This document shows, piece by piece, positions 8,185 through 15,844 of a stretch of DNA of 64,000 nucleotides. The translations under genes and the position numbers were made by a program. Source of the DNA: CAYNHQ01 sp964397255 (GTDB taxonomy: Bacteria > Bdellovibrionota_G > JALEGL01 > DATDPG01); NCBI GenBank assembly GCA_964397255.1, contig CAYNHQ010000001.1:248001-312000 (forward strand), given 5' to 3'. How positions within the stretch are numbered: position 1 is the first letter of the stretch; each line of letters starts with the position of its first letter. The notes below the pieces were generated by a model. It saw nothing but the letters and a program-made list of their open reading frames with translations, was not told the origin of the DNA and made no database searches.

Positions 8185-9968
8185 AGCGCCTTCTGGCGAT
8201 CACCCTCCTTCTTCTGGGCGTCGCATATCTCCCGGGATGTCTCCCGAAAACCGATCGTTCGGGGAAAAAAACCATCGGATTTCCTCTCGACGCCGATGTC
8301 AAAGGGTTTGATCCCGCTCAAGTGACGGATGCCTATGCCCATGTGGCTGTGGCTCAAATCTTTCAACCGCTCCTTCAATATAAGCATCTCGTTCGCCCTT
8401 TCGAGTTGGAACCTTGTCTGGCCGAATCCATGCCGACCATTTCGAGCGATCAGCTTGTTTTCACCATTAAGATTCGTCCAAAAGTTTATTTTCACAATGA
8501 TGCGGTTTTCGGCGGGAAAAAGCGGCCTTTAAAAGCAAGTGATGTGGTGTTTACCTTTCAACGCATCGCGGATCCTCATAGCCGCTCGCCCAACTGGTGG
8601 ATGTTCGAAGAAAAGATTGAAGGCCTCGATGACTTTCGGAAAAAGGCGGAAAAGCTTTCGGCCCCGATCGATTATTCAAAATATCCCGTCTCCGGATTAT
8701 CAGCCCCCGACGATCAAACCGTAGTGATTCGCCTCAAGAAACCGTATCGCCAGCTTCTTTATATTCTCGCTATGTCGCAAACATCGATCGTTGCACCGGA
8801 GGTAGTGTCACATTACGGCGAGGAATTTCTCAATCATCCGGTGGGTACCGGCCCGTTTATTTTGAAGGAGTGGATCAGAGGTCAGAAAATTCGATTCGCT
8901 CGAAATCCCAATTATTGGGATGAACGCTACCCTTCGGAGGGAGAAGAATCAGACCGAAAGGAAGGGCGTTTAGACGAAGCGGGAAAGAAACTTCCCTTTG
9001 CCGACGAAGTCACGCTTTGGATTTATGTCGAACCGCAGACCCGGTGGCTTAATTTCCTTAAAGGGAATCTCGATCTCACATCCATACCCAAAGAGGGTTG
9101 GAGCGATATTTTTGATGCCCATCGCAACGTAAAGACGGAGATCACGGCCAAGGGCATCAAAATTATTCCTTCGCAGGAAGCGAGCACGGTGTTCTGGGCG
9201 TTCAACATGGAAGATCCGCTCGTGGGAAAAAACGTCTATTTGAGAAAAGCGATCAGCGCCGCGATCGATCGCCCCGGAAAGATTGAGCTATTTTACAATG
9301 GCCGCGCAATTGAAGCGAAAGGTCCCGTTCCTCCCGGGTTGTTTGGTTACGATCCGGATCTCAAAAATCCCGACGGATATAATCTCCAAAAAGCCAAAGA
9401 ACTCATGAGTAAAGCCCGTGAGCAATATCGGAGCAACGGAGGAAAAGGAGAAATTCCTCCCATCGTCTTTGAGTCCAGCAACTCAACGGTAGATCGCCAG
9501 ATCGCGGAGTTGGTCACCCATGAATTCGCCAAGATCGGTCTCACCCTGGACGCGCGGGTGAATAACTGGCCACAACTTCAGGAAAAACTGTCGAAAAAAC
9601 AGGTCATGTTTTTCTCGCAGGCCTGGAACGCGGATTATCCGGATCCGGAGAATTTTTTTCAGCTCTTTTATAGCAAGAATGTTTCGCCCGGACCGAACAA
9701 AACCAATTTCAGCAATCCTGAATTTGATCGACTCTACGAAAAAATGCGCGATCTTCCTGACGGCCCGGAACGAAAAAAGGCCATTGATGACATGGTAAAA
9801 ATTCTGCATGCCGATACTCCATGGATCTACTTCGCCCATCGGATCGCCTACTCCACAATGCATGGGTGGGCTCGAAACTTTAAGCGAAACCCCTTTTTTT
9901 TAGGACAGTTGAAATACATCGATATCGATCTTGAAGAAAAAGCGAAGCTCCTGCCGAAACTCCGATGA
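8181..9968 (+). CDS. Peptide/nickel-type ABC transporter substrate-binding lipoprotein
   Basis: This family 5 extracellular solute-binding protein (DppA/OppA type) has 595 residues and a lipobox LPGC with Cys20. Characteristic segments include KTIGFPLDADVKGFDPAQVTD near the mature start, PVGTGPFILKEW in the first lobe, LRKAISAAIDR, and FFSQAWNADYPDPENFF late in the protein. It should capture oligopeptides or similar ligands at the outer face of the inner membrane and deliver them to the two permeases behind it. All three genes are joined by ATGA overlaps. The substrate cannot be read from sequence. Confidence 0.93.
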   Translation: MKRLLAITLLLLGVAYLPGCLPKTDRSGKKTIGFPLDADVKGFDPAQVTDAYAHVAVAQIFQPLLQYKHLVRPFELEPCLAESMPTISSDQLVFTIKIRPKVYFHNDAVFGGKKRPLKASDVVFTFQRIADPHSRSPNWWMFEEKIEGLDDFRKKAEKLSAPIDYSKYPVSGLSAPDDQTVVIRLKKPYRQLLYILAMSQTSIVAPEVVSHYGEEFLNHPVGTGPFILKEWIRGQKIRFARNPNYWDERYPSEGEESDRKEGRLDEAGKKLPFADEVTLWIYVEPQTRWLNFLKGNLDLTSIPKEGWSDIFDAHRNVKTEITAKGIKIIPSQEASTVFWAFNMEDPLVGKNVYLRKAISAAIDRPGKIELFYNGRAIEAKGPVPPGLFGYDPDLKNPDGYNLQKAKELMSKAREQYRSNGGKGEIPPIVFESSNSTVDRQIAELVTHEFAKIGLTLDARVNNWPQLQEKLSKKQVMFFSQAWNADYPDPENFFQLFYSKNVSPGPNKTNFSNPEFDRLYEKMRDLPDGPERKKAIDDMVKILHADTPWIYFAHRIAYSTMHGWARNFKRNPFFLGQLKYIDIDLEEKAKLLPKLR

Positions 9969-10900
9969 TTCGTTACGCGATCCGCCGAACGCTCTACATG
10001 ATTCCGATTCTTTTCGGTGTTGCGCTAATTACATTTCTACTCTTTCACGTCGCCGGAGGAGATCCCATTCTTGCACTCGCTGGGAAAAATGCGAGCGCGG
10101 CAGAAATTGCGCGCCTTCGCGCTCAATATGGCTTTGATCGCCCGCTCTGGCAGCAGTTCATTCGCTATCTTGGCGAGCTCGCCACGTTTAATTTTGAACG
10201 TTCGTTTGATACACACCAAACCGTCCGCCAGATGATTGCCGATGGGATTGGCGTTTCATTGGCACTGGCACTGCCCGCTTTTTTAATGAGCCAGGTGCTC
10301 GCCATTATCTTTGCTTTGGTAGCGGCGGCCACCCGCGGAACGTGGATCGACCGCACGATCGTCGTTGCGAGCCTACTTGGAATGAGCCTGAGCATTTTGG
10401 CTTACATTCTCTTCGGTCAATATATTTTGGCCTATCGGTTGGCTCTTTTCCCGATTTCCGGTTTTGAGTTTTCTTTTCCCGATGCCATTTCGTATCTGGC
10501 TCTTCCGTGGTTGATTTGGATTGCTCTATCGGTCGGCGCAGATGTGCGATTTTTTCGGACGATCTTTCTGGAAGAGTTGAGCCAAGATTACGTTCGTACG
10601 GCGCGCGCGAAGGGAGCGGGTTCCATTCGGATCCTTTTTGTCCATGTTCTTCGAAACGCTCTCATTCCGATCATTACGCGCTCCGTGGTGGAAATCCCGT
10701 TTCTTCTGACCGGTTCCCTCCTCCTCGAAAGTTTTTTTGGAATTCCAGGTTTGGGACATTTGATGGTGAATGCTTTTTATAACGCCGACTGGCCGGTGAT
10801 TAAGGCGATCACCTTTTTCGGAGCCGCACTCTATGTGTTGGCCAATCTTCTTTCCGACCTGCTGTATGCCAGAGCGGATCCGAGGGTGATCCTCCCATGA
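9965..10900 (+). CDS. ABC transporter permease, DppB/OppB type
   Basis: This 311-residue inner-membrane permease has six predicted membrane segments. It has the family N-terminus MIRYAIRRTLYMIPILFGV and the cytoplasmic loop EELSQDYVRTARAKGAG (EAA motif), which docks the ATPase. It pairs with the DppC-type permease that follows. The ATG overlaps the stop of the binding protein. Confidence 0.95.
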   Translation: MIRYAIRRTLYMIPILFGVALITFLLFHVAGGDPILALAGKNASAAEIARLRAQYGFDRPLWQQFIRYLGELATFNFERSFDTHQTVRQMIADGIGVSLALALPAFLMSQVLAIIFALVAAATRGTWIDRTIVVASLLGMSLSILAYILFGQYILAYRLALFPISGFEFSFPDAISYLALPWLIWIALSVGADVRFFRTIFLEELSQDYVRTARAKGAGSIRILFVHVLRNALIPIITRSVVEIPFLLTGSLLLESFFGIPGLGHLMVNAFYNADWPVIKAITFFGAALYVLANLLSDLLYARADPRVILP

Positions 10901-11748
10901 GCCGTTCTCCCTCGCTTTGGGCCGATGCCTTTCGTCGGTTTCGAAAAGATCGATGGGCTTTTCTTTGTCTGATCGTGATTTTTTTGTATGCCGTCGTGGC
11001 GATAGCGTCGTTTCTGCGCTGGTTGCCCATTGACTATGTTCATCCTCGAGGTGGGCAGTATCAGCCGCCCAGTGGCGACTTTTGGCTGGGAACCGATCTT
11101 TTGGGCCGCGATGTGTGGGCCAAGATGATTCATGGTGCCGAAGTCGCCTTTTCCGTCGGGCTGGTCGCGTCTTTAATCGCCATGCCGATCGGGGCTGTTC
11201 TGGGAGCGCTCGCCGGTTTCTTCGGTGGCAAGCTCGACGAAGGTGTGGTTTGGATTTACTCCACTGTAGCCTCCATCCCCCAAATTCTCCTTCTCACGTC
11301 ACTCAGCTTTATTTTGGGAAGGGGGCTCACGTCTATTTATGTGGCGGTAGGATTGACTTCGTGGGTGGGTATATGTCGCTTGATTCGTGCCGAAGTACTC
11401 AAGCTCAAGGAGAGAGAATATGTGACGGCGGCTCGGGCGCTCGGGGTGGAAAATCGCCGGCTCCTGTTTCGTCATATCTTTCCAAATGTCACTCACCTTT
11501 TAATCATCGATTTTTCCCTTCGTTTTATTTATGCCATTAAGTCGGAGGCCATTCTTTCGTACTTGGGACTGGGCGTAGTGGGAGAACCGAGCTGGGGAAA
11601 AATGATTGCGGACGCTCGGGAAGAGCTTCTGCAGGGGATTTGGTGGGAATTGACCGCTGCCACGGGGGCGATGTTCTTTCTTGTGTTGGCGTTTAATTTG
11701 GTTGGTGACGCTCTGCGCGATGTCCTTGACCCAAGGATGGGGCATTAA
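10897..11748 (+). CDS. ABC transporter permease, DppC/OppC type
   Basis: This 283-residue second permease carries the OppC-specific N-terminal segment (LWADAFRRFRKDRWAFLCL), the periplasmic motif FWLGTDLLGRDVWAKMIHGA, and the EAA loop EREYVTAARALGVENRRLLF. It would form the heterodimeric channel with the preceding permease. No ATPase gene follows: the next gene is an unrelated protein after an 88-base gap, so the nucleotide-binding subunits must be encoded elsewhere or shared. Confidence 0.95.
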   Translation: MSRSPSLWADAFRRFRKDRWAFLCLIVIFLYAVVAIASFLRWLPIDYVHPRGGQYQPPSGDFWLGTDLLGRDVWAKMIHGAEVAFSVGLVASLIAMPIGAVLGALAGFFGGKLDEGVVWIYSTVASIPQILLLTSLSFILGRGLTSIYVAVGLTSWVGICRLIRAEVLKLKEREYVTAARALGVENRRLLFRHIFPNVTHLLIIDFSLRFIYAIKSEAILSYLGLGVVGEPSWGKMIADAREELLQGIWWELTAATGAMFFLVLAFNLVGDALRDVLDPRMGH

Positions 11749-11836
11749 AAGTACTTGACCTGGCGCGACATTTAGGCATCGTAACATATGTGACCACACA
11801 TTTTCCCTCCCGCAACCGTCAAGGTGGGGGTCTCAA

Positions 11837-12724
11837 GTGAGTCCGGACGATCCCTTCCTCCGCCCTGATACAAGTGAACTTCAACCTTCATCCGATTCGT
11901 CGCTTCCGAATGACTTGATCGATGAGCTCGATCAAGCACTCGAAAATATCACGATTGATACGGCTCCAGACGCGGAAATCATTTCTATAGAGCCACCGGC
12001 ACCGGACGGCCTCTCGGTCGATCCTGGAATTCGCGAAATGCAGGAGACTTTTCTAGGAATGGTTCGAAATTTTCTGCGTCCCGTCGATCGCTACATGAAA
12101 GCGATCGCTCACGGGGATAATTCTCGCGAGCTGCTCGAAATCGCAGAGCATATCGTGGCGCCTCTCGTGGCAAAGACTGATGCTGTGGGGCTCCGCGAGC
12201 ATACGGAAGATTTAATTCTCTTTCGCTCGCTGCTTCAGTTTGCATTGGGGGAGCGAGACTCCACTTCGTTTGAATCGATGAAAGGCGTGGTGGTTCGAGG
12301 GTTTGAAAAGCTTCAACAGCGATTTGCCCTGGAGCGATTTCGAGGTTCTCGTCCCGCCGTTCGAAATGTTGTCGCGTTTTATCGAGCCCTCAAGGAGGAG
12401 GGAAAGGTAGCGCCCGAAGATCTCGCCCGATTCTTTGCCATCGGTCTCCCTTCGGTGACTTGGCTGCGGAGAACCCCGATTCCGGAGATGGTGAGTCTTT
12501 CCGGAATAACGACGGACGTCATTCGAACTATTCAACGCAAAGCGTTCGATTCACGATTCTCCCAGGGATCCAAGGAACAGACCCAAGATCTCCTCGCTCC
12601 CCCGCCATTGGTGACTCCGGAAGAGGTCGCCCCCGAGGTCGCTCCCATTGAGACGGTGGACATTGATCTCTTGGATAGCTGGGAAGATATCAGCTTCGGT
12701 CCGGCTTCGAACAAGAGCCATTAG
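11837..12724 (+). CDS. Uncharacterised acidic cytoplasmic protein
   Basis: I do not recognise this 295-residue protein. It starts at GTG behind a strong GGTGGGGG ribosome binding site and has no signal peptide or membrane segment. The first 65 residues are acidic and proline/serine-rich, probably disordered. Residues 70-240 are helical. A segment near residue 200 (ARFFAIGLPSVTWLRRTPIP, then MVSLSGITTDVIRTI) resembles a helix-hairpin or death-fold-like arrangement, without a clear match. The tail is again acidic and Pro/Glu-rich (VTPEEVAPEVAPIETVDID). A scaffold or adaptor role is possible but unsupported. Confidence 0.7.
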   Translation: MSPDDPFLRPDTSELQPSSDSSLPNDLIDELDQALENITIDTAPDAEIISIEPPAPDGLSVDPGIREMQETFLGMVRNFLRPVDRYMKAIAHGDNSRELLEIAEHIVAPLVAKTDAVGLREHTEDLILFRSLLQFALGERDSTSFESMKGVVVRGFEKLQQRFALERFRGSRPAVRNVVAFYRALKEEGKVAPEDLARFFAIGLPSVTWLRRTPIPEMVSLSGITTDVIRTIQRKAFDSRFSQGSKEQTQDLLAPPPLVTPEEVAPEVAPIETVDIDLLDSWEDISFGPASNKSH

Positions 12725-12731
12725 TCTACAC

Positions 12732-12748
12732 GGCCGAATGGCCTTTTT
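12732..12748 (+). terminator. Weak intrinsic terminator
   Basis: A GGCC-GAAT-GGCC hairpin followed by five T residues lies just after the stop at 12724. The stem is only four pairs, so termination would be partial. Confidence 0.4.
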
Positions 12749-12768
12749 GTCCGGGATTTGCTGTTTTT

Positions 12769-12845
12769 TTGAACCCGAGTAGAGTTTTCGAATGAATAAC
12801 CGGCGCCAAGTGCAGGAGCGCTGGCTTCTCAAAGGGGTCCTGCAC
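12769..12845 (+). promoter_or_regulatory. Promoter and structured leader of the small exported protein gene
   Basis: TTGAAC at 12769-12774 and TGAATA at 12793-12798 (18-base spacer) form a plausible promoter. The leader then contains the perfect 8-base inverted repeat GTGCAGGA (12810-12817) and TCCTGCAC (12838-12845), with a 20-base loop holding AAAGGGG. The ribosome binding site GAGGAG lies outside the hairpin. This may be a stability or regulatory element; no known riboswitch is recognised. Confidence 0.45.
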
Positions 12846-12868
12846 ATTTTATCGAGGAGAGTTTCACT

Positions 12869-13123
12869 ATGAAGAAGTTAGCAATTGCTGCGGTGGCGTT
12901 CACGTTCTTGGGAGTTTCCATCGCTCGAGCAGACGATGCCGCTACAACCGCTGCGCCCGCTGCAACAACGGACGCAACTAAGGCAGCCGCACCTGCTGCA
13001 ACACCGGCAAAGAAGAGCAACAAGAGCCATAAGTCGGCAAAGAAACATGAGTCGAAGCCGGCCGAAACAAAGAAGGCCGATGATGCAGGCTCGATGGGAA
13101 CAACCACAACGCCTGCTCAGTAA
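12869..13123 (+). CDS. Small Ala/Lys-rich exported protein
   Basis: The 84-residue product has a clear signal peptide (KKLAIAAVAFTFLGVSIARA, cleavage before DDAATT). The mature part has a low-complexity Ala/Thr/Pro half and a Lys/Ser-rich half (KKSNKSHKSAKKHESKP). Such short basic periplasmic proteins are common and poorly defined. The ATG follows GAGGAG at good spacing. A strong terminator begins 20 bases after the stop, so it is probably a highly expressed single-gene transcript. Confidence 0.75.
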   Translation: MKKLAIAAVAFTFLGVSIARADDAATTAAPAATTDATKAAAPAATPAKKSNKSHKSAKKHESKPAETKKADDAGSMGTTTTPAQ

Positions 13124-13126
13124 GCG

Positions 13127-13696
13127 TTGTATTGTTTTTTCAAAAGAGGCGGCGTTTACGCCGCCTCTTTTTTTTCTCTCCTCTTTTTTTCAATTCCTCT
13201 TTTTGCGGACGATTTCGATTCCGACCCGATGGATATGGGAAGCGGCTTTGTCGCCATTGAAGCGGGCTATCTCTCGATGATCGGGGCAGGGCGAGATCAG
13301 TTAAGTGATACCTTTGTGGGATACCTCAATATCGGGATGAGTGTATCGAAGGAATTTGGAGGAGACGATGACTACGAACCTCTTCGATTGGGACCGAAAA
13401 TTGGGTTTGGATATGGAGAAGTAAAAAGTAAAAACGAAGATCGAGGTCTTCTCGATCTTCTTTTAAAACTCCGTTACACCTTTCGAGCGGGGAACATGGT
13501 TCAACCCTATGTCGACGTCGGCCCGGGGTATATGAACTATGGAGGTCGAACCGCCGAGATTGAAGCCGGATCGGGAATTGATTTTCGTTTCGGCGAAGGC
13601 TCCTGCGGCTTCAACGCCCAATACAAAGAAGTATTTGGCTCCGATTATTTCAACCGCGCCGCCACGTTTTTAGCGACGCTGGGTTACCACTTTTGA
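13127..13696 (+). CDS. Outer-membrane beta-barrel protein
   Basis: The 189-residue frame has a signal peptide (AASFFSLLFFSIPLFA, cleavage before DDFDSD) and alternating beta strands such as GPKIGFGYGEV and YVDVGPGYMNYGG. It ends with Phe (TLGYHF), the usual signature recognised by the BAM complex. The only in-frame start before the signal peptide is TTG at 13127, with no Shine-Dalgarno sequence. The codons for KRGGVYAASFF are the intrinsic terminator of the upstream gene, so the signal-peptide codons fold into a terminator hairpin. Its 3' end is duplicated at 14661-14699, beyond the HicAB genes. Confidence 0.78.
   Translation: MYCFFKRGGVYAASFFSLLFFSIPLFADDFDSDPMDMGSGFVAIEAGYLSMIGAGRDQLSDTFVGYLNIGMSVSKEFGGDDDYEPLRLGPKIGFGYGEVKSKNEDRGLLDLLLKLRYTFRAGNMVQPYVDVGPGYMNYGGRTAEIEAGSGIDFRFGEGSCGFNAQYKEVFGSDYFNRAATFLATLGYHF
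13143..13175 (+). terminator. Strong intrinsic terminator (inside the next gene's signal-peptide codons)
   Basis: A perfect 12-base stem, AAAGAGGCGGCG at 13143-13154 pairing with CGCCGCCTCTTT at 13159-13170, closes a TTTA loop and runs into a T tract. It should end the transcript of the gene at 12869. It also lies within the reading frame of the outer-membrane protein, so that message needs read-through or an unseen promoter. Confidence 0.9.
13658..13696 (+). repeat. Direct repeat A: 3' end of the outer-membrane protein gene
   Basis: The last 39 bases of the barrel gene, including its TGA, recur at 14661-14699 with 36 of 39 identities. All three differences fall at third codon positions (TTT/TTC, CTG/CTC, GGT/GGC). 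The two copies bracket the HicAB module. Confidence 0.9.
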
Positions 13697-13866
13697 GCCG
13701 AATTCCTTGGAAGCCCGATCGCCGTCGGCATCGTCCTGGCCGGAGCCGTCGGATATAGACGTGGAGACCGTGGAAACCTTCGCGAATCAAATCATTCACC
13801 TTCTGGGAAAGACTCCTTCAGGCGGCAACGAAGGAATTCGTCAAAATCGTAAGCGGCGGGGGAATT

Positions 13867-13885
13867 CCGCCTGCACCCGGATGAC
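13867..13885 (+). repeat. Inner direct repeat, left copy, beside hicB
   Basis: CCGCCTGCACCCGGATGAC matches CCGCCTTCAGGCGGATGAC at 14549-14567 in 16 of 19 positions. The pair encloses hicA, hicB and their promoter closely, inside the larger repeat made by the barrel-gene tail. The DNA from 13697 to 13866 holds no supportable gene. Confidence 0.6.
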
Positions 13886-13890
13886 GTTTA

Positions 13891-14310
13891 TTAAGCAGCA
13901 AATCGAAGGATCGCTCTTTTCTCAGAGGAGATGGCCTCCAGAATCTGACCCAGTTTTTCGATGCTGGGCGTAACTTTCCCTTGTTCATACCGGGCGTAGG
14001 CCGTCTTGGATGTGAATCCCATTCTTTTCGCAACCTTCGCGATCGATAAGCCTTCTTTCATTCGAAGCTGTTGGAGAAAAAAACCAGTCCATTGTCTTTG
14101 GTTGTTGGCGCCTACAAGAAAATGATTCCCTTTCTCAAAGGCAATCTCCGCCCTAAATCCCCTTTTGTGAACTACGGCTTCAATGGCATCCTTCAACATA
14201 TTCAGGGCATTGATTCTGGACGATCCCTGCGTAGAAAAATCGATTTCCGGAATATGAGCGATCCAAAAGCGACTTTTCGATGATTTCCATACTCTTCCTT
14301 CCAGTTCCAT
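13891..14310 (-). CDS. hicB: HicB-family antitoxin with XRE-type HTH
   Basis: The 139-residue antitoxin has two parts. Residues 1-65 form a partial-RNase-H HicB fold (RFWIAHIPEIDFSTQGSSR, ALNMLKDAIEAVV) that should wrap and inhibit HicA. Residues 75-139 are a helix-turn-helix (EGLSIAKVAKRMGFTSKTAY, RYEQGKVTPSIEKLGQIL) that should repress the operon. It lies three bases behind hicA. A perfect palindrome between the -35 and -10 boxes at 14517-14534 is the likely operator. Confidence 0.9.
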   Translation of the reverse strand: MELEGRVWKSSKSRFWIAHIPEIDFSTQGSSRINALNMLKDAIEAVVHKRGFRAEIAFEKGNHFLVGANNQRQWTGFFLQQLRMKEGLSIAKVAKRMGFTSKTAYARYEQGKVTPSIEKLGQILEAISSEKRAILRFAA

Positions 14311-14313
14311 GTT

Positions 14314-14496
14314 CTACCCCTTTCTCGGATACTTCGACGCCTTTCTCAAAATGCCTTTGGCGGTGAATTCGTCGATTTCCACATGCCGGGGGACCGGTAC
14401 TGTTTCCGTTTCATTCGTCCAAACCTCATGTTTCCCTTGGCGTAGAACATACCAGCCCATTTCGGTCAGTTTTCGTCTCAGCTCGCGCGATTTCAC
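14314..14496 (-). CDS. hicA: HicA-family mRNA interferase toxin
   Basis: The 60-residue toxin has the double-stranded-RNA-binding-like HicA fold: MKSRELRRKLTEMGWYVLRQ, then GKHEVWT with the probable catalytic His23, and VPRH. It should cleave mRNA independently of translation when HicB is lost. The start is GTG, preceded by a weak GACGGA site. It is first in the hicA-hicB operon, the usual order for this family. Confidence 0.92.
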   Translation of the reverse strand: MKSRELRRKLTEMGWYVLRQGKHEVWTNETETVPVPRHVEIDEFTAKGILRKASKYPRKG

Positions 14497-14510
14497 GGTC
14501 CGTCTATTAA

Positions 14511-14543
14511 ATTATAGTACACAAATATGTGTACCTCCGTCAA
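14511..14543 (-). promoter_or_regulatory. hicAB promoter with palindromic operator
   Basis: Read leftward, TTGACG (14543-14538) and TACTAT (14519-14514) are separated by 18 bases; TATAAT overlaps the latter. The palindrome GTACACA-AATA-TGTGTAC (14517-14534) fills nearly all of the spacer, so a bound HicB dimer would block RNA polymerase directly. Confidence 0.75.
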
Positions 14544-14548
14544 GTTCT

Positions 14549-14567
14549 CCGCCTTCAGGCGGATGAC
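14549..14567 (+). repeat. Inner direct repeat, right copy, upstream of hicA
   Basis: This partner of 13867-13885 matches in 16 of 19 positions. This copy can also fold as the hairpin CCGCC-TTCA-GGCGG. The DNA from 14568 to 14660 holds no gene I can support. Confidence 0.6.
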
Positions 14568-14660
14568 AAGTGATTTGGAAAGGTCCCATGTATGAATTCC
14601 TCCAGATCAGGGGGCGATAAATTTATGTAGTGCGGGTATAGCGAGTCCGAGCCTTTGACC

Positions 14661-14699
14661 GCCGCCACGTTCTTAGCGACGCTCGGCTACCACTTTTGA
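14661..14699 (+). repeat. Direct repeat B: orphan copy of the outer-membrane protein gene end
   Basis: These 39 bases encode AATFLATLGYHF and a stop, exactly the C-terminus of the barrel protein that ends at 13696, but no gene body precedes them. Because the differences from copy A are all synonymous, this copy seems to derive from a functional homologue rather than from neutral decay of a local duplicate. Confidence 0.9.
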
Positions 14700-14734
14700 A
14701 CAGAGGAACGGGTCAATTTTGTCGGTCTATGATT

Positions 14735-15664
14735 TCAGCGGGAGTCGCGGGGACCCAGGCGACGGATCTCCGAAGCAATGGCTTTCTTTACATTTCGATC
14801 CGGCACAAGATTGTAGGTGAGAAGCAAGATTCGTCGCCAGCCTGCGGTTGCCTGAGGGCAGCGATCCGGAAGATGCGAAAGAAAAGATATGTTTTCGGCT
14901 GTGGGTTGGCGGATAAATAGGAACGTCGCGGATCTGACCGCGTCAGCTATGTTTTCATCCCATCCACAAGCGGGAGTAGTCTCCGACAGCTCTCGATCGA
15001 TTTCTGAAAAAATTCGCAATTCGCGAATGCTGCGGGATTCAAGATCGCGAACTCGACCCTTCGAGATTGGATGTTTCTCCAGCGTATGCGCCAGATAGAA
15101 TGGAAATCGGTTTAATGCCAACCCCGCAAGCTCGGTACGATAAGATGTACCCCCGCCGATCGTTACTTTTTCATCGGTCGCCATTGAGATTCGGCGACTC
15201 GGATCGACAATCTCGTTGAGAACCGCGACGGGCCGCGCGGCGCAGTTGTTGTTGAGACCATAGCGATGCCCTTTTGCGAAATCCTTGCTTTCGAAATCAC
15301 CCTCAACCCCTTTCTCGAACGCATCAATTTCGCTTTGGGATAGATTGAGCTGATAGAGATAAACCGAACGATCTTCCATTTCGGTATAGTAAAAATAGAG
15401 TTCGAAAAACACGGTTTTTGAGACGTGCAGCCCGAGGTCCAAATCGGCTTTGGGATCCGTCGATACGATCACGTTGTACTGGTAGGTTTTTGAGGCGAAT
15501 AGACTTTGATTTTCCTCCTGAATCACGGTGATCACATGGCCGAATGATCCTCGTCCGGCCCCGGCGCCGACAACACCCAAATACGCGGTTCGAGATTGAG
15601 CGGTGGCAGATGAGGAGAGCGCCAAGAGAAAAAATATCGACAAGAATTTCCATCGCGTTGTCAT
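14735..15664 (-). CDS. Exported protein with DUF4105-like domain
   Basis: The protein has about 309 residues from the ATG at 15664, which opens a good signal peptide (RWKFLSIFFLLALSSSATAQ); the frame continues upstream to 15733 without one. The mature part shows SFGHVITVI, LYQLNLSQSEIDAF and YGLNNNCAARPV. The spaced His and Cys and the LSxxE segment resemble DUF4105/Lnb N-terminal periplasmic domains, which are thought to be permuted NlpC/P60-like folds. The C-terminal 130 residues are helical and unrecognised. It stands alone; the orphan barrel-gene tail lies just beyond its 3' end. Confidence 0.55.
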   Translation of the reverse strand: MTTRWKFLSIFFLLALSSSATAQSRTAYLGVVGAGAGRGSFGHVITVIQEENQSLFASKTYQYNVIVSTDPKADLDLGLHVSKTVFFELYFYYTEMEDRSVYLYQLNLSQSEIDAFEKGVEGDFESKDFAKGHRYGLNNNCAARPVAVLNEIVDPSRRISMATDEKVTIGGGTSYRTELAGLALNRFPFYLAHTLEKHPISKGRVRDLESRSIRELRIFSEIDRELSETTPACGWDENIADAVRSATFLFIRQPTAENISFLSHLPDRCPQATAGWRRILLLTYNLVPDRNVKKAIASEIRRLGPRDSR

Positions 15665-15844
15665 AAATCCGGCCCAGCGAATAAGAATATGCAACAAACG
15701 AGCTAGCTCGGACGGGGGAAGCTTGGCGCACACATTCGACCCATACAGGCCCCAATTCCGAACCGAAACGGATTGTAACTATCTGTAACTATGGACTGAA
15801 TTCAAAGACCCCCTGGCTCTGTTCTTGCTCAACCATTAGTTCGG

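Noticed and set aside
11755..11787. Promoter candidate TTGACC ... TAACAT before the acidic protein gene
   Set aside because: The spacer is 21 bases, too long for a usual sigma-70 promoter, and no better pairing was found.
13697..13866. Open frames behind the barrel gene, for example an 88-codon plus-strand frame at 13707-13973 and a hydrophobic run LGSPIAVGIVLAGAVGYRRG read straight on from the barrel stop
   Set aside because: Neither has a ribosome site or family match, the first runs antisense into hicB, and the second has no start codon. At most this is remnant DNA.
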